From: Haematospirillum sp. H1815
GTDB lineage: Bacteria; Pseudomonadota; Alphaproteobacteria; Rhodospirillales; Rhodospirillaceae
Assembly (NCBI RefSeq): GCF_012102705.1
Contig: NZ_JAAVTA010000001.1
Location: forward strand, 422,516-486,515
Reading direction: 5' to 3'
DNA length: 64,000 bases
The position numbers and the translations under genes were made by a program. This document shows, one piece after another, positions 9,538 to 19,881 of the stretch (positions are counted from its first letter, which is position 1; each line of letters starts with the position of its first letter). The notes under the pieces were generated by a model. It saw only the letters and a program-made list of their open reading frames with translations, was not told where the DNA came from and did no database searches.

Positions 9538-11277
9538 GGCGAAAAACTTTTGCGTAGGCTTTACGTTCACCCAGTCTGTGAATGCTGAACCCGGCATTGG
9601 CTTGGCAAACAGGTAGCCTTGGCCGATCTCACAATCAATATCTCGCAGAAAGTTGGCGTGAAACTCACTTTCAATCCCCTCGGCAACTGCCTTGAGGCCA
9701 AGGCCGTGCGCCATCTTGACGATCGTGCGCGTCATGGCCTGATCATCCGTATTCTGGTCCAGATAACGCACAAAAGATTGGTCTACCTTCAAGGTAGTCA
9801 ATGGAAGCTGGCGTAAGTAGGACAAGGAAGAATACCCCGTACCAAAATCATCTAGGGCAATGGAAATTCCAAGCTCACGGATAGCATCAAGAACATTCTT
9901 GGCTTGCTCCAGATCATGCAGAAGAGCGGACTCTGTGATTTCAACTTCCAAACCGACAGGATCAAGCCCCGTTTCACCCAGAAAGCGTTCAACAAGCCCC
10001 GGAAGATCAATGCCAGAAAACTGACGGCCGGAAACGTTAACTGCAACGACGATATCATAACCCTTCTTACGCCAAGCCGTGCAGTCAATCATAGCTTGCT
10101 TCAGAACCCACTCCCCTACCGGAACAATTGCGCCTGTTTCTTCCGCAACAGGGATAAACTGCCCCGGAGATACAAACCCCATTTCGGGATGAATCCAGCG
10201 GACCAATGCCTCCATCCCGATGGCAACACCATCACTGAGGCGAAGCTTTGGCTGATAGTAGAGTTGCAACTGATTACGCTCGACAGCTCTTCTCAGCTCA
10301 CGTTCGATACCATGGCGTTTTGCTGCCTCTTCTTCCAAGGCAACGCTGAACGGATAGTGATCAACACCATGTCGACGACCTGTAATCATTGCAAGCCCTG
10401 CACGTTGGACCAAACGGTCAGCCTCAACACCATCGTCAGGGTAAGCACACGTGCCGATGCGGGCATCCAGAACAACCTCTACCCCATCGTAGACAAGGGG
10501 TTGAGAGAAGTATTCCAGAACCTTGCGAACACAAATATCAATATCACCCCCAGGAACATACACAAAGAAATCAGAACCACCCCAGTACCCCATCAGTGAA
10601 TCTTTTGGCATGCGATCGCGCAGTTCCTCTGCGCAGGACCGTAACACCATTTCACCAACGGCAGGCCCCATGACGTCGCTGACATTCCCCAGACGTTCAA
10701 TAGCAACCAGCATGACAAGGCCTTTGCCCTTGCCCTCCATCCGGGCAACATCACGCCGTATGGATGCACGATTCGGAAGACCGGTAATCAAATCATGGCT
10801 GGCCATATGAGCCAGCTCCTGTGTTCTCTCGCTTACGACTTCTTCCAGAAGAGAGGCATGTTCGCGACGCTCATTATAAACCAGCTTGGTTTCAAGCGTA
10901 TTCCGAATGCGATGCAGCACCTCGGCCTGATCAAATGGCTTGGACAAAAAGTCCTTTGCCCCCCCAGATAATGCCTTAATCCGGGTTTCCTCGTCAGTTT
11001 GCGCTGTTAAAACAATAATGGGGAGGTACTCTTTTATTTCGCTGGTAATTCGCGCCATGACCTGGTGCCCATCCATGAAGGGCATGCGAATATCAAGGAG
11101 AACCAGATCCGGTGGTGCTTTTAGAATAGCATCAAGAGCAACAACAGGGTCTGTAAATCCCTCAACAGCCTCGTATCCATCTGCCTCCAGCATTGCCTGA
11201 AGCAGAAGGACGTTCGCCGGCGTATCGTCAACAACGACGATCCGTGCAGACCGGAGCACCTGGTCACTAGCCTTCAT
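9532..11277 (-). CDS. Receiver-GGDEF-EAL cyclic-di-GMP signalling protein
   Basis: A 581-residue three-domain protein. Residues about 10-130 form a response-regulator receiver with phospho-acceptor region 'LVLLDIRMPFMDG' and 'LSKPF'. The middle GGDEF domain is degenerate: the active loop reads GGSDF instead of GG(D/E)EF, although 'HDLITGLPNRAS' is intact. The EAL domain looks complete ('MEALVRW', 'EITESALL', 'DDFGTGYSSLSYL', 'KVDQSFV', 'AEGIE'). The expected net activity is therefore phosphodiesterase, with the GGDEF part as a sensory or GTP-binding module. No partner kinase lies nearby, so the input is unknown. Confidence 0.9.
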   Translation of the reverse strand: MKASDQVLRSARIVVVDDTPANVLLLQAMLEADGYEAVEGFTDPVVALDAILKAPPDLVLLDIRMPFMDGHQVMARITSEIKEYLPIIVLTAQTDEETRIKALSGGAKDFLSKPFDQAEVLHRIRNTLETKLVYNERREHASLLEEVVSERTQELAHMASHDLITGLPNRASIRRDVARMEGKGKGLVMLVAIERLGNVSDVMGPAVGEMVLRSCAEELRDRMPKDSLMGYWGGSDFFVYVPGGDIDICVRKVLEYFSQPLVYDGVEVVLDARIGTCAYPDDGVEADRLVQRAGLAMITGRRHGVDHYPFSVALEEEAAKRHGIERELRRAVERNQLQLYYQPKLRLSDGVAIGMEALVRWIHPEMGFVSPGQFIPVAEETGAIVPVGEWVLKQAMIDCTAWRKKGYDIVVAVNVSGRQFSGIDLPGLVERFLGETGLDPVGLEVEITESALLHDLEQAKNVLDAIRELGISIALDDFGTGYSSLSYLRQLPLTTLKVDQSFVRYLDQNTDDQAMTRTIVKMAHGLGLKAVAEGIESEFHANFLRDIDCEIGQGYLFAKPMPGSAFTDWVNVKPTQKFFAS

Positions 11278-11425
11278 GCACAGAACCCCCCTAGAAGGGA
11301 CAAGACGCTACCGGCAGAACTGACTGGTGACAGTCAGATAACAACACCCCCCCAGATATGCAGCAAGCCCGAGCGCTATTGTGCTATGCGCTGTCTCCCA
11401 CTGTCCATAAAAGCCCTGTCAGAGC

Positions 11426-13726
11426 TTACTCCTGTTTCTTGGCGGCAAAAATCTGAGCATCAACAACCGAAAGCGCCGTCATATTCAACAGACCGCGTAC
11501 CGTAACCGACGGTGTTACGATATGCGCAGGATGCCCAAGCCCCAACAAGACTGGTCCCAAAGGCAACCCATCCCCCAACACCTTGATCATATTAAAGGAA
11601 ATATTGGCTGCATCAACAGAAGGTGCAATCAGCAGGTTTGCCTGCCCGTTCAGACGACTACCCGGGAATATGCGTTCACGTATGTTTTCGGACAGAGCAG
11701 AATCCGCGTGCATTTCCCCCTCTATCTCCAGATCAGGGGCTGCTTGGTTAACAAGCTCCAATGCCTTGCGCATTTTCAGGGCTGAAGGGCTGTTGGAAGT
11801 CCCGAAATTCGAATGTGACAACAAGGCCACTTTCGGCTCTATACCAAAACGGCGAACCTCATCCGCAGCCATCAGGGTGATGGCGCAAAGCTCCTCGGCT
11901 GTCGGATCATGGTTAACGTTGGTATCCGCAATGAAGAAAGTACCTTTTTCCAGAATAACCGCATTCATGGATGCGCAGACAGCAACGCCTTCACGCAACC
12001 CCAAAACATCGCGCAAATTGGTCAAATGCTCCACATAACGCCCTGCTGTCCCGCATATCATCGCATCAGCCTCGTTACGCCGCACCATCATGGCTGCAAA
12101 AATAGTGGAATTTGAACGAACCAACATACGGGCATGTTCAGGGGAAACACCTTTCCGACGCATCAATCTCCAATATGCATCTGAAAAGTTATGGTAGCGT
12201 GGATCCCTGATGATTTCGATAATCTCGATATCCTTGTCCGGGCGCATCCGCAAACCCAGATTGGCGATCTGATCCAGAATGGCTGAACGACGACCGATCA
12301 ACAAAGGGCGGGCAACACGTTCATCCAGAGCGGCTTGGGCTGCACGCAGAACACGGTCATCCTCACCTTCTGCATAGACAACACGGCGACATTCCTGCCG
12401 GGCCCGATCCATAACCGGGCGCATTGTCTGGCCGGAACGGAAAACGTACTGCCCAAGATCCTGCCGATAACGCTCCAGATCAGCAATGGGGCGCGTTGCA
12501 ATGCCTGTTTCCATAGCTGCACGTGCAACTGCCGGGGCGATAACCTGTATCAGGCGGGGATCAAACGGCTTTGGAAGAATGTATTCAGCCCCGAAACCCA
12601 GCTTCTCCCCAACATAGGCGCTGGCCACTACATCATGCGTTTCAGAGCGTGCCAGTTCTGCAATGGCTTCCACACAGGCAATTTGCATGGGCATGTTGAC
12701 ATCTGTTGCCCCAACATCCAGCGCTCCTCTGAAAATAAAAGGGAAGCACAAAACATTATTGACCTGGTTGGGATAATCTGAACGTCCTGTAGCGATAATG
12801 GCATCATCCCTCACCGCTTTTACCTCATCGGGCATGATCTCGGGTGTGGGATTGGCCAGCGCCATGACAATCGGCCGGGGCGCCATTCCTGCAACCATAT
12901 CTTTGGCAAGGACGCCGGGACCGGAAAGCCCAAGGAATACATCAGCGCCTTCCATCGCCTGACCTAACGTGGTTGAACGTGGCAAATCAGACCGGGCATA
13001 GACCGATTTGTGAGGATTCATATCCTCTACACGATCTTCGTACACCAGACCAAATTTGTCGAACAGCGTAACATTCTCACGCTTTAACCCCATGCCAACC
13101 AAAAGATTGAGACAGGCCAGACCAGCAGCACCGCCGCCAGTTGATACCAGCTTTATGTCTTCAATCTTCTTCCCGACCAAGTGCAACCCATTGTGAACGG
13201 CAGCACCAACCACAATCGCCGTACCATGCTGATCGTCATGAAAAACGGGAATCCCCATCATGCCGCGCAACCGGGTCTCAACCTCAAAGCATTCAGGGGC
13301 CTTGATATCTTCCAGATTAACAGCACCAAAGGTCGGTTCCAATGCGGCAATAATGCGCACCATATCGTCGGCTGTCTCAGCGTTGATCTCTATGTCAAAC
13401 GCATCGATACCCGCAAATTTCTTGAAAAGGGCTGCCTTGCCCTCCATCACCGGCTTGGCAGCCAAGGGGCCGATTGCCCCTAAGCCCAAAACAGCGGTGC
13501 CATTGGTCACGACAGCAACCATATTGCCCCGTGATGTCACATCATAGGCAGCAGCAGGATTATCCACGATTGCCCGACACGCCGCAGCAACCCCCGGCGA
13601 ATAGGCCAAGGCCAAATCACGCTGGGTTGCCATTGGCTTGGTCGCAACAACGGCAATCTTTCCTGGTCGCGGCGAGCGGTGATAGTAAAGGGCGAGATCG
13701 TCAAGATTTTCATTCGGAGTTTTCAT
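11426..13726 (-). CDS. maeB: NADP-dependent malic enzyme (MaeB type, malic enzyme-phosphotransacetylase-like fusion)
   Basis: A 766-residue cytoplasmic enzyme that decarboxylates malate to pyruvate. The N-terminal malic domain has 'RDLALAYSPGVAAAC' and 'EDIKAPECF...FHDDQHGTAIV', and the NAD(P)-binding glycine motif is 'STGGGAAGLACLNLL'. The C-terminal third (from about residue 430) resembles phosphotransacetylase and is regulatory in this family. Length fits the usual 750-770. Start 13726 (MKTPNENLDDLALYYH) matches the family; an upstream in-frame ATG at 13801 would add 25 residues that look non-homologous. Confidence 0.93.
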   Translation of the reverse strand: MKTPNENLDDLALYYHRSPRPGKIAVVATKPMATQRDLALAYSPGVAAACRAIVDNPAAAYDVTSRGNMVAVVTNGTAVLGLGAIGPLAAKPVMEGKAALFKKFAGIDAFDIEINAETADDMVRIIAALEPTFGAVNLEDIKAPECFEVETRLRGMMGIPVFHDDQHGTAIVVGAAVHNGLHLVGKKIEDIKLVSTGGGAAGLACLNLLVGMGLKRENVTLFDKFGLVYEDRVEDMNPHKSVYARSDLPRSTTLGQAMEGADVFLGLSGPGVLAKDMVAGMAPRPIVMALANPTPEIMPDEVKAVRDDAIIATGRSDYPNQVNNVLCFPFIFRGALDVGATDVNMPMQIACVEAIAELARSETHDVVASAYVGEKLGFGAEYILPKPFDPRLIQVIAPAVARAAMETGIATRPIADLERYRQDLGQYVFRSGQTMRPVMDRARQECRRVVYAEGEDDRVLRAAQAALDERVARPLLIGRRSAILDQIANLGLRMRPDKDIEIIEIIRDPRYHNFSDAYWRLMRRKGVSPEHARMLVRSNSTIFAAMMVRRNEADAMICGTAGRYVEHLTNLRDVLGLREGVAVCASMNAVILEKGTFFIADTNVNHDPTAEELCAITLMAADEVRRFGIEPKVALLSHSNFGTSNSPSALKMRKALELVNQAAPDLEIEGEMHADSALSENIRERIFPGSRLNGQANLLIAPSVDAANISFNMIKVLGDGLPLGPVLLGLGHPAHIVTPSVTVRGLLNMTALSVVDAQIFAAKKQE

Positions 13727-13891
13727 CACAGCCCGAACCAGATGTTTGCGAGTCAGAACTGCCTGACTGTAAAGGCTGTTTGTGCGCCTGACCAGCGTCA
13801 TTCCGATGTGCGCGACACATTGTCAAGAAACGGCAAATATTGTGCGGAATTCAAGCCCGGGTAGATCTTAATGTACACATATGAATATCAG

Positions 13892-15892
13892 TTATGAAAA
13901 TTCCATAATCACCTGATCAACCGAGACAGAACCACCTGCCGCGACATGAATCTTTTTGACGGTTGCATCCTGTTCGGCACGCAGGACATTTTCCATCTTC
14001 ATCGCTTCGACAACAGCCAGTCTTTCCCCGGCCTTTATGGTCTGCCCCTCGGACACATCAATGCTGATCAGAAATCCTGGCATTGGCGATAGCAGAAATC
14101 TGGAAAGATCAGGCTTCGTACGAGAGGGCATCATGCGATTCAGCGCAGCAACATGCGGATCAAGAACGATAATATCGGCACAGAAGCCATCAAGATGCAT
14201 CTGAAAAGAGGTACCTTTACGTTCCACCTGCGCCACAACACTTTTTCCATTCACCGTGCCATGCCATATGGGATCACCAACCTGCCATCCCGATACAACA
14301 TGATGAGCATGCCCCCCACAAAAAACGGACCACGCATTCAACCCTTCGACACACGACTGACGCTCAAGCTTGACCTCCAGATCAAATAAACCAGAAAAGC
14401 GAACAACAACACTGTCGCTTATCGCTTTTTTGGACAGGTTTTCATGTTGGCCGGGGAACAGAAATACCCTTTCTGTGTACAAACGTTGAACAACGGCTAT
14501 GATACAAGCCATCGTAACCCTGTAGGCAGGAGATGGAGCCGTTGACACGATCTCCCGCCCGTGCACATCTAGAAAACCTGTGGTACAGGCACCATCCCTG
14601 AACGTCTTGTGACGTACAATAGAGCACAAAAACGGGATGTTGCTGGTAATGCCCCGAATGTAGAACCCCCCGAGCGCAGCCTGCATACCACGAAGAGCGG
14701 CGTCCCTGTCCTGCCCCCACGTCACCAGCTTGGCAATCAAGGGGTCATAGTGGACAGAAATCTCCCCCCCTTCACAAACACCACTGTCAACCCTGATCCC
14801 GTTTTCCGGTTCCGGTTCTCGATAACGAACCAGACGGCCACAGGAAGGAACGAAGCCACGCCCGGAATCTTCTGCATAGATACGACTTTCCATCGCCCAT
14901 CCCTTCAGGACAATTTCATCCTGGGACAGGGTCAGACGTTCCCCGGCTGCAATTCGAATCATCCACTCAACCAAGTCAAGACCGGTTACATATTCTGTGA
15001 TCGGGTGCTCAACCTGAAGACGGGTATTCATCTCAAGAAAATAGAATTGCCGTTGTTCATCAACAATAAACTCAACCGTTCCTGCAGAGCGGTAGTCAAC
15101 AGACCGGGCCAACGCTACAGCCTGATTAACCATGGCCTGCCGCAGGGGACCGTCCAGAAAAGGAGAGGGTGCCTCCTCTATCACCTTCTGGTGACGTCTC
15201 TGGATGGAGCATTCCCGTTCATAGACATGCAAACAGGTTTCACCATCGCTGAGAATCTGGATCTCTATGTGCCGTGGATTGCTGATATACTTTTCAAGCA
15301 GCAGACGATCATCACCAAAAGCAGAGCGGGCTTCAGAAGCGGCACGACGGAAGCCCTCCCGGATATCCGCTTCGGTATGTGCGATACGTATGCCCTTGCC
15401 GCCCCCACCGGCAGAGGCCTTGAGCATGACGGGCAGCCCAATATCCCTTGCAATGCCAACCGCACGATCCTCTGTTGACACCGCTCCGTCATAACCAGGT
15501 ATGACAGAAAGTCCTGCTTTTCTGGCCAGCTCCCGGGACCGAATCTTGTCTCCCATCAAACGGATGGCCTCAACCGGTGGACCAATAAAGACTATACCTT
15601 CTTTTTGCAGAGCCTCAGGAAAAACACTGTTCTCCGAAAGAAAGCCATAGCCGGGATGAACGGCATCCGCTCCGACATCACGACAAGCTTGGACGATACG
15701 ATCAATCAGCAGATAGCTCTGCCGCGCCGGGGCAGGACCAATGCATACCGCCTCGTCAGCCATATCGACATGAAGCGCACCTGCGTCAGCTTCGGAATAA
15801 ACAGCGACGGTCGCAATGCCCATTCTACGGGCAGTGCGGATAATGCGGCAGGCAATTTCACCACGGTTTGCAATCAGAATTTTTCTGAACAT
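13892..15892 (-). CDS. pccA: Propionyl-CoA carboxylase alpha subunit (biotin carboxylase and biotin carrier)
   Basis: A 666-residue biotin-dependent carboxylase subunit. It opens with 'KILIANRGEIACRIIRTA', has the ATP-grasp glycine loop 'KASAGGGGKGIRI' and the biotin-carboxylase motif 'EMNTRLQVEHPITE', and ends with a biotinyl domain whose target lysine is in 'VEAMKMEN'. With PccB it makes methylmalonyl-CoA from propionyl-CoA. Start 15892 has a strong GGGAGG site. It lies 31 nt after pccB, clearly one operon. The pairing with this beta subunit favours propionyl-CoA over acetyl-CoA or methylcrotonyl-CoA, but substrate specificity is inferred. Confidence 0.92.
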   Translation of the reverse strand: MFRKILIANRGEIACRIIRTARRMGIATVAVYSEADAGALHVDMADEAVCIGPAPARQSYLLIDRIVQACRDVGADAVHPGYGFLSENSVFPEALQKEGIVFIGPPVEAIRLMGDKIRSRELARKAGLSVIPGYDGAVSTEDRAVGIARDIGLPVMLKASAGGGGKGIRIAHTEADIREGFRRAASEARSAFGDDRLLLEKYISNPRHIEIQILSDGETCLHVYERECSIQRRHQKVIEEAPSPFLDGPLRQAMVNQAVALARSVDYRSAGTVEFIVDEQRQFYFLEMNTRLQVEHPITEYVTGLDLVEWMIRIAAGERLTLSQDEIVLKGWAMESRIYAEDSGRGFVPSCGRLVRYREPEPENGIRVDSGVCEGGEISVHYDPLIAKLVTWGQDRDAALRGMQAALGGFYIRGITSNIPFLCSIVRHKTFRDGACTTGFLDVHGREIVSTAPSPAYRVTMACIIAVVQRLYTERVFLFPGQHENLSKKAISDSVVVRFSGLFDLEVKLERQSCVEGLNAWSVFCGGHAHHVVSGWQVGDPIWHGTVNGKSVVAQVERKGTSFQMHLDGFCADIIVLDPHVAALNRMMPSRTKPDLSRFLLSPMPGFLISIDVSEGQTIKAGERLAVVEAMKMENVLRAEQDATVKKIHVAAGGSVSVDQVIMEFS

Positions 15893-15923
15893 GCTCGCCT
15901 CCCCTATTCGTCGCATGTCCATT

Positions 15924-17459
15924 TCAAAGCGGAATATTGCCGTGTTTGCGCCATGGATTTTCTATTTTCTTTCCGCGCAGCATAGACAATGATCGACACA
16001 AACGCTTCCGTGTTGCATGTGGCATGATGATATCGTCAATGAAACCACGAGCGCTGGCAACGAAAGGGTTGGCAAATGTGCGGCGATACTCGTCTGTGCG
16101 AGCCTGTATTTTTTCATCATCATCACGCTCATGACGAAAAATAATTTCAACGGCACCCTTGGGTCCCATCACTGCAATTTCGGCTGTCGGCCAAGCATAA
16201 TTGACATCGCCACGCAGATGCTTGGATGCCATGACATCATATGCCCCTCCATATGCTTTGCGTGTAATGACCGTTACCTTGGGAACCGTTGCCTCGGCAT
16301 AAGCGTACAACAGCTTGGCTCCGTGCCTGATAATTCCCCCATGCTCCTGGGTTGTGCCAGGCAAGAAACCTGGCACATCAACGAATGTAACCAAAGGAAT
16401 ATGAAAGGAATCACAGAAACGGACAAAGCGTGCAGCCTTGCAGGCACTGTCAATGTCGAGGCAACCGGCCAAGACAAGAGGTTGATTGGCAATCAATCCA
16501 ATTGTTTGTCCGTCCAGGCGGGCAAATCCTGTCATGATGTTGCGGGCATGATCGGGGGCAATCTCATAAAAGTCACCCTCGTCCACCACTTTGGTAATCA
16601 ACTCCCGCATATCATAGGCCGCATGTGGATTCGCCGGCACAAGCGTATCAAGCGAAGGTTCAACCCTGTCCACAGAGTCCGGCGTTGGACATTCCGGCGC
16701 CCTGACACGGTTGCTTGATGGCAGAAAATCAATCAAACGCCGCACTTCGAGCAACGCCTCAACATCGGTTTCAAACGCCAGGTCTGCAACCCCTGACCGC
16801 CCCGTATGGATCGCAGTTCCCCCAAGTTCTTCGGCAGTCACGGTCTCATGTGTAACGGTTTTGACAACATCCGGACCTGTTACAAACATGTACGATGTTC
16901 CCCGGACCATTGCGATAAAGTCAGTCATTGCAGGCGAGTAGACAGCCCCACCGGCACAGGGTCCCATGATAACGGAAATCTGCGGAATAACACCTGAGGC
17001 CAAGACGTTGCGCTGGAACACATCCGCGTATCCGGCAAGGCTGTTCACTCCTTCCTGAATACGTGCCCCACCCGAGTCATTCAGCCCGATAACCGGCGCA
17101 CCAACACGCATTGCCTGGTCCATGATCTTGCAAATTTTCTCGGCATGAGTTTCCGACAGGGAACCACCAAAGACCGTAAAATCCTGACTGAACACAAAGA
17201 CAACACGGCCATTGATCGTCCCGTATCCGGTTACAACACCATCACCGGGAACAGGATCTACCTCGGTCATGCCAAAGTTGGCACACCGATGTTCCTTGAA
17301 CATATCCCATTCTTCAAAAGAACCTGCATCAAGAAGAACCGCAAGCCGCTCCCGCGCTGTTAGCTTGCCTTTCTTGTGCTGATTATCAACACGTTCCTGC
17401 CCCCCCCCCATACAGGCAGCAGACCGCTTGTCTTCAAGTTGCCTCAAAATATCCTGCAT
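15924..17459 (-). CDS. pccB: Propionyl-CoA carboxylase beta subunit (carboxyltransferase)
   Basis: A 511-residue carboxyltransferase with the expected acyl-CoA and carboxybiotin regions: '[13 protein letters not shown]', '[14 protein letters not shown]', '[13 protein letters not shown]'-like '[13 protein letters not shown]', '[13 protein letters not shown]' and '[12 protein letters not shown]'. The length and the 'EEWDMF...HRCANFGM' N-terminal region are typical of PccB. The start at 17459 ([12 protein letters not shown]) has GCGAGG upstream; the in-frame upstream extension looks unrelated. It is promoter-proximal in pccB-pccA. Together with bdhA, fadD and the IOR gene it places this region in acyl-CoA and amino-acid catabolism. 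Confidence 0.93.
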   Translation of the reverse strand: MQDILRQLEDKRSAACMGGGQERVDNQHKKGKLTARERLAVLLDAGSFEEWDMFKEHRCANFGMTEVDPVPGDGVVTGYGTINGRVVFVFSQDFTVFGGSLSETHAEKICKIMDQAMRVGAPVIGLNDSGGARIQEGVNSLAGYADVFQRNVLASGVIPQISVIMGPCAGGAVYSPAMTDFIAMVRGTSYMFVTGPDVVKTVTHETVTAEELGGTAIHTGRSGVADLAFETDVEALLEVRRLIDFLPSSNRVRAPECPTPDSVDRVEPSLDTLVPANPHAAYDMRELITKVVDEGDFYEIAPDHARNIMTGFARLDGQTIGLIANQPLVLAGCLDIDSACKAARFVRFCDSFHIPLVTFVDVPGFLPGTTQEHGGIIRHGAKLLYAYAEATVPKVTVITRKAYGGAYDVMASKHLRGDVNYAWPTAEIAVMGPKGAVEIIFRHERDDDEKIQARTDEYRRTFANPFVASARGFIDDIIMPHATRKRLCRSLSMLRGKKIENPWRKHGNIPL

Positions 17460-17632
17460 GGGCGTACCTCGCTTCCCGGAAAACAGAACTGGCAATGGCA
17501 CTCAATAATAACGGCAACCTTTCCAACGGGGATAACACTGCTGCCTATTTTTAAGGCAGACTGTAGAAACCAAGTTATTTCAAAATGGAAAAGGATAAAT
17601 AAACAGAGTTATGCACAGATTACGTGGACAGG

Positions 17633-18415
17633 TCACTGGGCCGTCCAGCCCCCATCAACTGACAAGGTCGCTCCTGTGATGTTGTGGGCAGCATCCGAAC
17701 ACAAGAAAGCAGCCAAAGCCCCGATATCTTCCGGTGCAGAAAACCTCATGGATGGCTGCTTCTCCCCGACAAGAGAACGAACACCATCGTCCAGCGTCCC
17801 ACCAATGGCTTCGGCACGGGCCTCAATTTGCGGCTCGACCAACGGCGTACGCACCCACCCCGGACAAATAGCATTGCAGGTAATGTGGCCCTCGGCATTT
17901 TCTAGGGCCACAACCTTGGTCAATCCGACCAGACCATGCTTGGACGCTACATAGGCCGCCTTGTTGACAGAAGCCACCAGACCGTGCGCCGATGCAATAT
18001 TGATGATACGACCCCACCCGTTTTTCTTCATGCCCGGCAAGGCCGTCCGGATGATATGAAAGGCAGACGAAAGATTGACGGAGAGAATTTGCTCCCACTT
18101 CTCGACGGGAAATGCTTCAACAGCCGAGACAAACTGGATGCCTGCGTTGTTGACCACAATATCGACACTTCCAAAAGCCTTGATCGCCTCATCAACCAGA
18201 AGCGAGCACTCGCTTGGCTTGGACAGGTCAGCCGGACAAAGACGCACATCCACCTTGTAGCGCCCCTCCAGCTCACCTCTTGTTCTTTCCAAGGCAGCAG
18301 CGTCACCAAGACCGTTGAGCATAACACGCACACCCTGAGCTGCCAGGGTTGAAGCTATTCCAAGCCCTATGCCGCTGGTTGATCCCGTCACCACCGCCGA
18401 TTTACCCTTGAGCAT
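17633..18415 (-). CDS. bdhA: D-3-hydroxybutyrate dehydrogenase (SDR family)
   Basis: A 260-residue short-chain dehydrogenase. The Rossmann loop is 'VTGSTSGIGLGIA' (about 8-20), NNAG is present, and the catalytic set is Ser in 'IINIASAHG' with Tyr-Lys in 'AAYVASKHG'. The C-terminal 'LSVDGGWTAQ' is characteristic of bacterial 3-hydroxybutyrate dehydrogenases, which oxidise the PHB monomer to acetoacetate. Start 18415 follows a strong GGGGAGGGGG site. It probably belongs to a two-gene unit with the DUF1192 gene 37 nt upstream. Confidence 0.88.
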   Translation of the reverse strand: MLKGKSAVVTGSTSGIGLGIASTLAAQGVRVMLNGLGDAAALERTRGELEGRYKVDVRLCPADLSKPSECSLLVDEAIKAFGSVDIVVNNAGIQFVSAVEAFPVEKWEQILSVNLSSAFHIIRTALPGMKKNGWGRIINIASAHGLVASVNKAAYVASKHGLVGLTKVVALENAEGHITCNAICPGWVRTPLVEPQIEARAEAIGGTLDDGVRSLVGEKQPSMRFSAPEDIGALAAFLCSDAAHNITGATLSVDGGWTAQ

Positions 18416-18452
18416 AACCCCCTCCCCCTTTTCTTGTTCAGGCGGACTCTTG

Positions 18453-18644
18453 TCAGGTCCCCCCGGACCTGAACAAGGTCTCGGCAGCCTGCCTGGCTGA
18501 AACCTTGTTTCCGATAACCCCACGCACACGCACAACCTCTGCCTCAAGGGTTGTGATATAATCCTGCAACTGCTCTATACTCATGGCATCCAGATCAGGA
18601 AAACAGATCAGGGCCGCTTGTGAAAGAGGATCATCCATGTCCAT
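18453..18644 (-). CDS. DUF1192 family small protein
   Basis: A 63-residue protein with an acidic start (MDMDDPLSQ) and a helical, probably coiled-coil segment 'LDAMSIEQLQDYITTLEAEVVRVRGVI' followed by 'KVSARQAAETLFR'. This is the pattern of the alphaproteobacterial DUF1192 family, whose function is unknown. A purine-rich site (GGGGGAG) lies 9 nt before the chosen ATG; another in-frame ATG follows two codons later. It is likely cotranscribed with bdhA, and is divergent from the quinone oxidoreductase gene. Confidence 0.75.
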   Translation of the reverse strand: MDMDDPLSQAALICFPDLDAMSIEQLQDYITTLEAEVVRVRGVIGNKVSARQAAETLFRSGGT

Positions 18645-18737
18645 CACGGTTACTCCCCCGTATCGCACATGGACAAGAAAGTATCAGACCCTGACAGCAC
18701 CGCAAACCTTCCACTTTCATCAGGACTCTCTTTTCTC

Positions 18738-19736
18738 ATGTCACAGCCCGATCTCATGCGCTGCATAGAAATTTCCGCTCCCGGTGGCCCTGATGTTCTG
18801 CGCTTGGCAACGCGCGCCATCCCAACCCCCAACGCAGGGCAGGTCTTGGTGAAAGTTGATTATGCAGGGGTCAATCGTCCGGACGTCCTGCAACGGGAGG
18901 GAAAATATCCACCTCCGCCGGATGCATCAGATCTCCCCGGACTGGAAGTATCCGGCACAGTTGTTGCGACCGGAGCGGATGTATCTTGGCCCCTGCCCGG
19001 TACAAGCGTAGCCGCACTGGTGGCAGGGGGTGGATATGCCGAATATGCCGTGGCAGACAGCGCCCTGTGCCTTCCTGTAACGGGCACACTACAAGCAGAA
19101 GAAGCCGCAGCACTGCCAGAGGCTTTGTTCACGGTGTTCCATAATGTCCTTGAACGCGGACAGCTTAAGCCCAGAGAAGTCTTTCTGGTCCATGGAGGCG
19201 CCTCGGGTATCGGAACAACAGCGATACAGGTTACTCGCTCTATTGGGGCAATCGTGTATGCAACAGCAGGGTCAGAAGACAAATGCGCTACATGCCTCCG
19301 GCTGGGAGCAGACCTTGCAATCAACTGGCGCAACGAGGATTACGCCGCAGTCATCAAGAAAGCAGGACGCGGCGTGGACGTCATCCTGGACATGGCCGGG
19401 GGCGAACGGATCCAGAGAGATATCCGCCTTATGAATCCGGACGGAAGGCATATCAACATTGCCTTTCTGGAGGGATCAAGGGTTGAGCTGGACCTTATGC
19501 CCGTCATGCTGAAAAGGCTGACCCTGAGCGGCTCTACCCTGCGTTCACAGTCAGCCACAGCAAAAGCCAGGATGGCAGAGGCGATTCGACAACAGCTGTG
19601 GCCCCGGGTCCTGAAGGGCGACATCCGTCCCCTGCTGCACAGCACATTTCCGTTGGAACAAGCGGCAGATGCCCACCGCCTCATGGAAAGACGCACCCAT
19701 AAGGGGAAAATAGTGTTATCAAACAATTCAAAATAA
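18738..19736 (+). CDS. NAD(P)H-quinone oxidoreductase (zinc-free MDR, PIG3-like)
   Basis: A 332-residue medium-chain reductase. Features include 'MRCIEISAPGGPDVL', 'VDYAGVNRPDVLQREGKYPPP', the NADPH-binding 'VHGGASGIGTTAIQ' and the C-terminal 'LEQAADAHRLMERRTHKGKIVL'. Zinc-binding cysteines of alcohol dehydrogenases are absent, as expected for quinone reductases. It probably reduces quinones or reactive carbonyls with NADPH. Start is uncertain between ATG 18738 and ATG 18756; both give a full domain. It is divergent from DUF1192 across about 93 nt. Confidence 0.88.
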   Translation: MSQPDLMRCIEISAPGGPDVLRLATRAIPTPNAGQVLVKVDYAGVNRPDVLQREGKYPPPPDASDLPGLEVSGTVVATGADVSWPLPGTSVAALVAGGGYAEYAVADSALCLPVTGTLQAEEAAALPEALFTVFHNVLERGQLKPREVFLVHGGASGIGTTAIQVTRSIGAIVYATAGSEDKCATCLRLGADLAINWRNEDYAAVIKKAGRGVDVILDMAGGERIQRDIRLMNPDGRHINIAFLEGSRVELDLMPVMLKRLTLSGSTLRSQSATAKARMAEAIRQQLWPRVLKGDIRPLLHSTFPLEQAADAHRLMERRTHKGKIVLSNNSK

Positions 19737-19881
19737 TACAGTCTTGGCAAATATCCCCAAACACTCCATATTTCCCCCTAATTCGTCCTGCAGTGGGGCA
19801 CACCCCTTGTCCGGGGCTGCAATTTCCCGTAAACAAGCACGACGCTTACCGTTCAAAGACACATCCGAAAGGGACAACACA

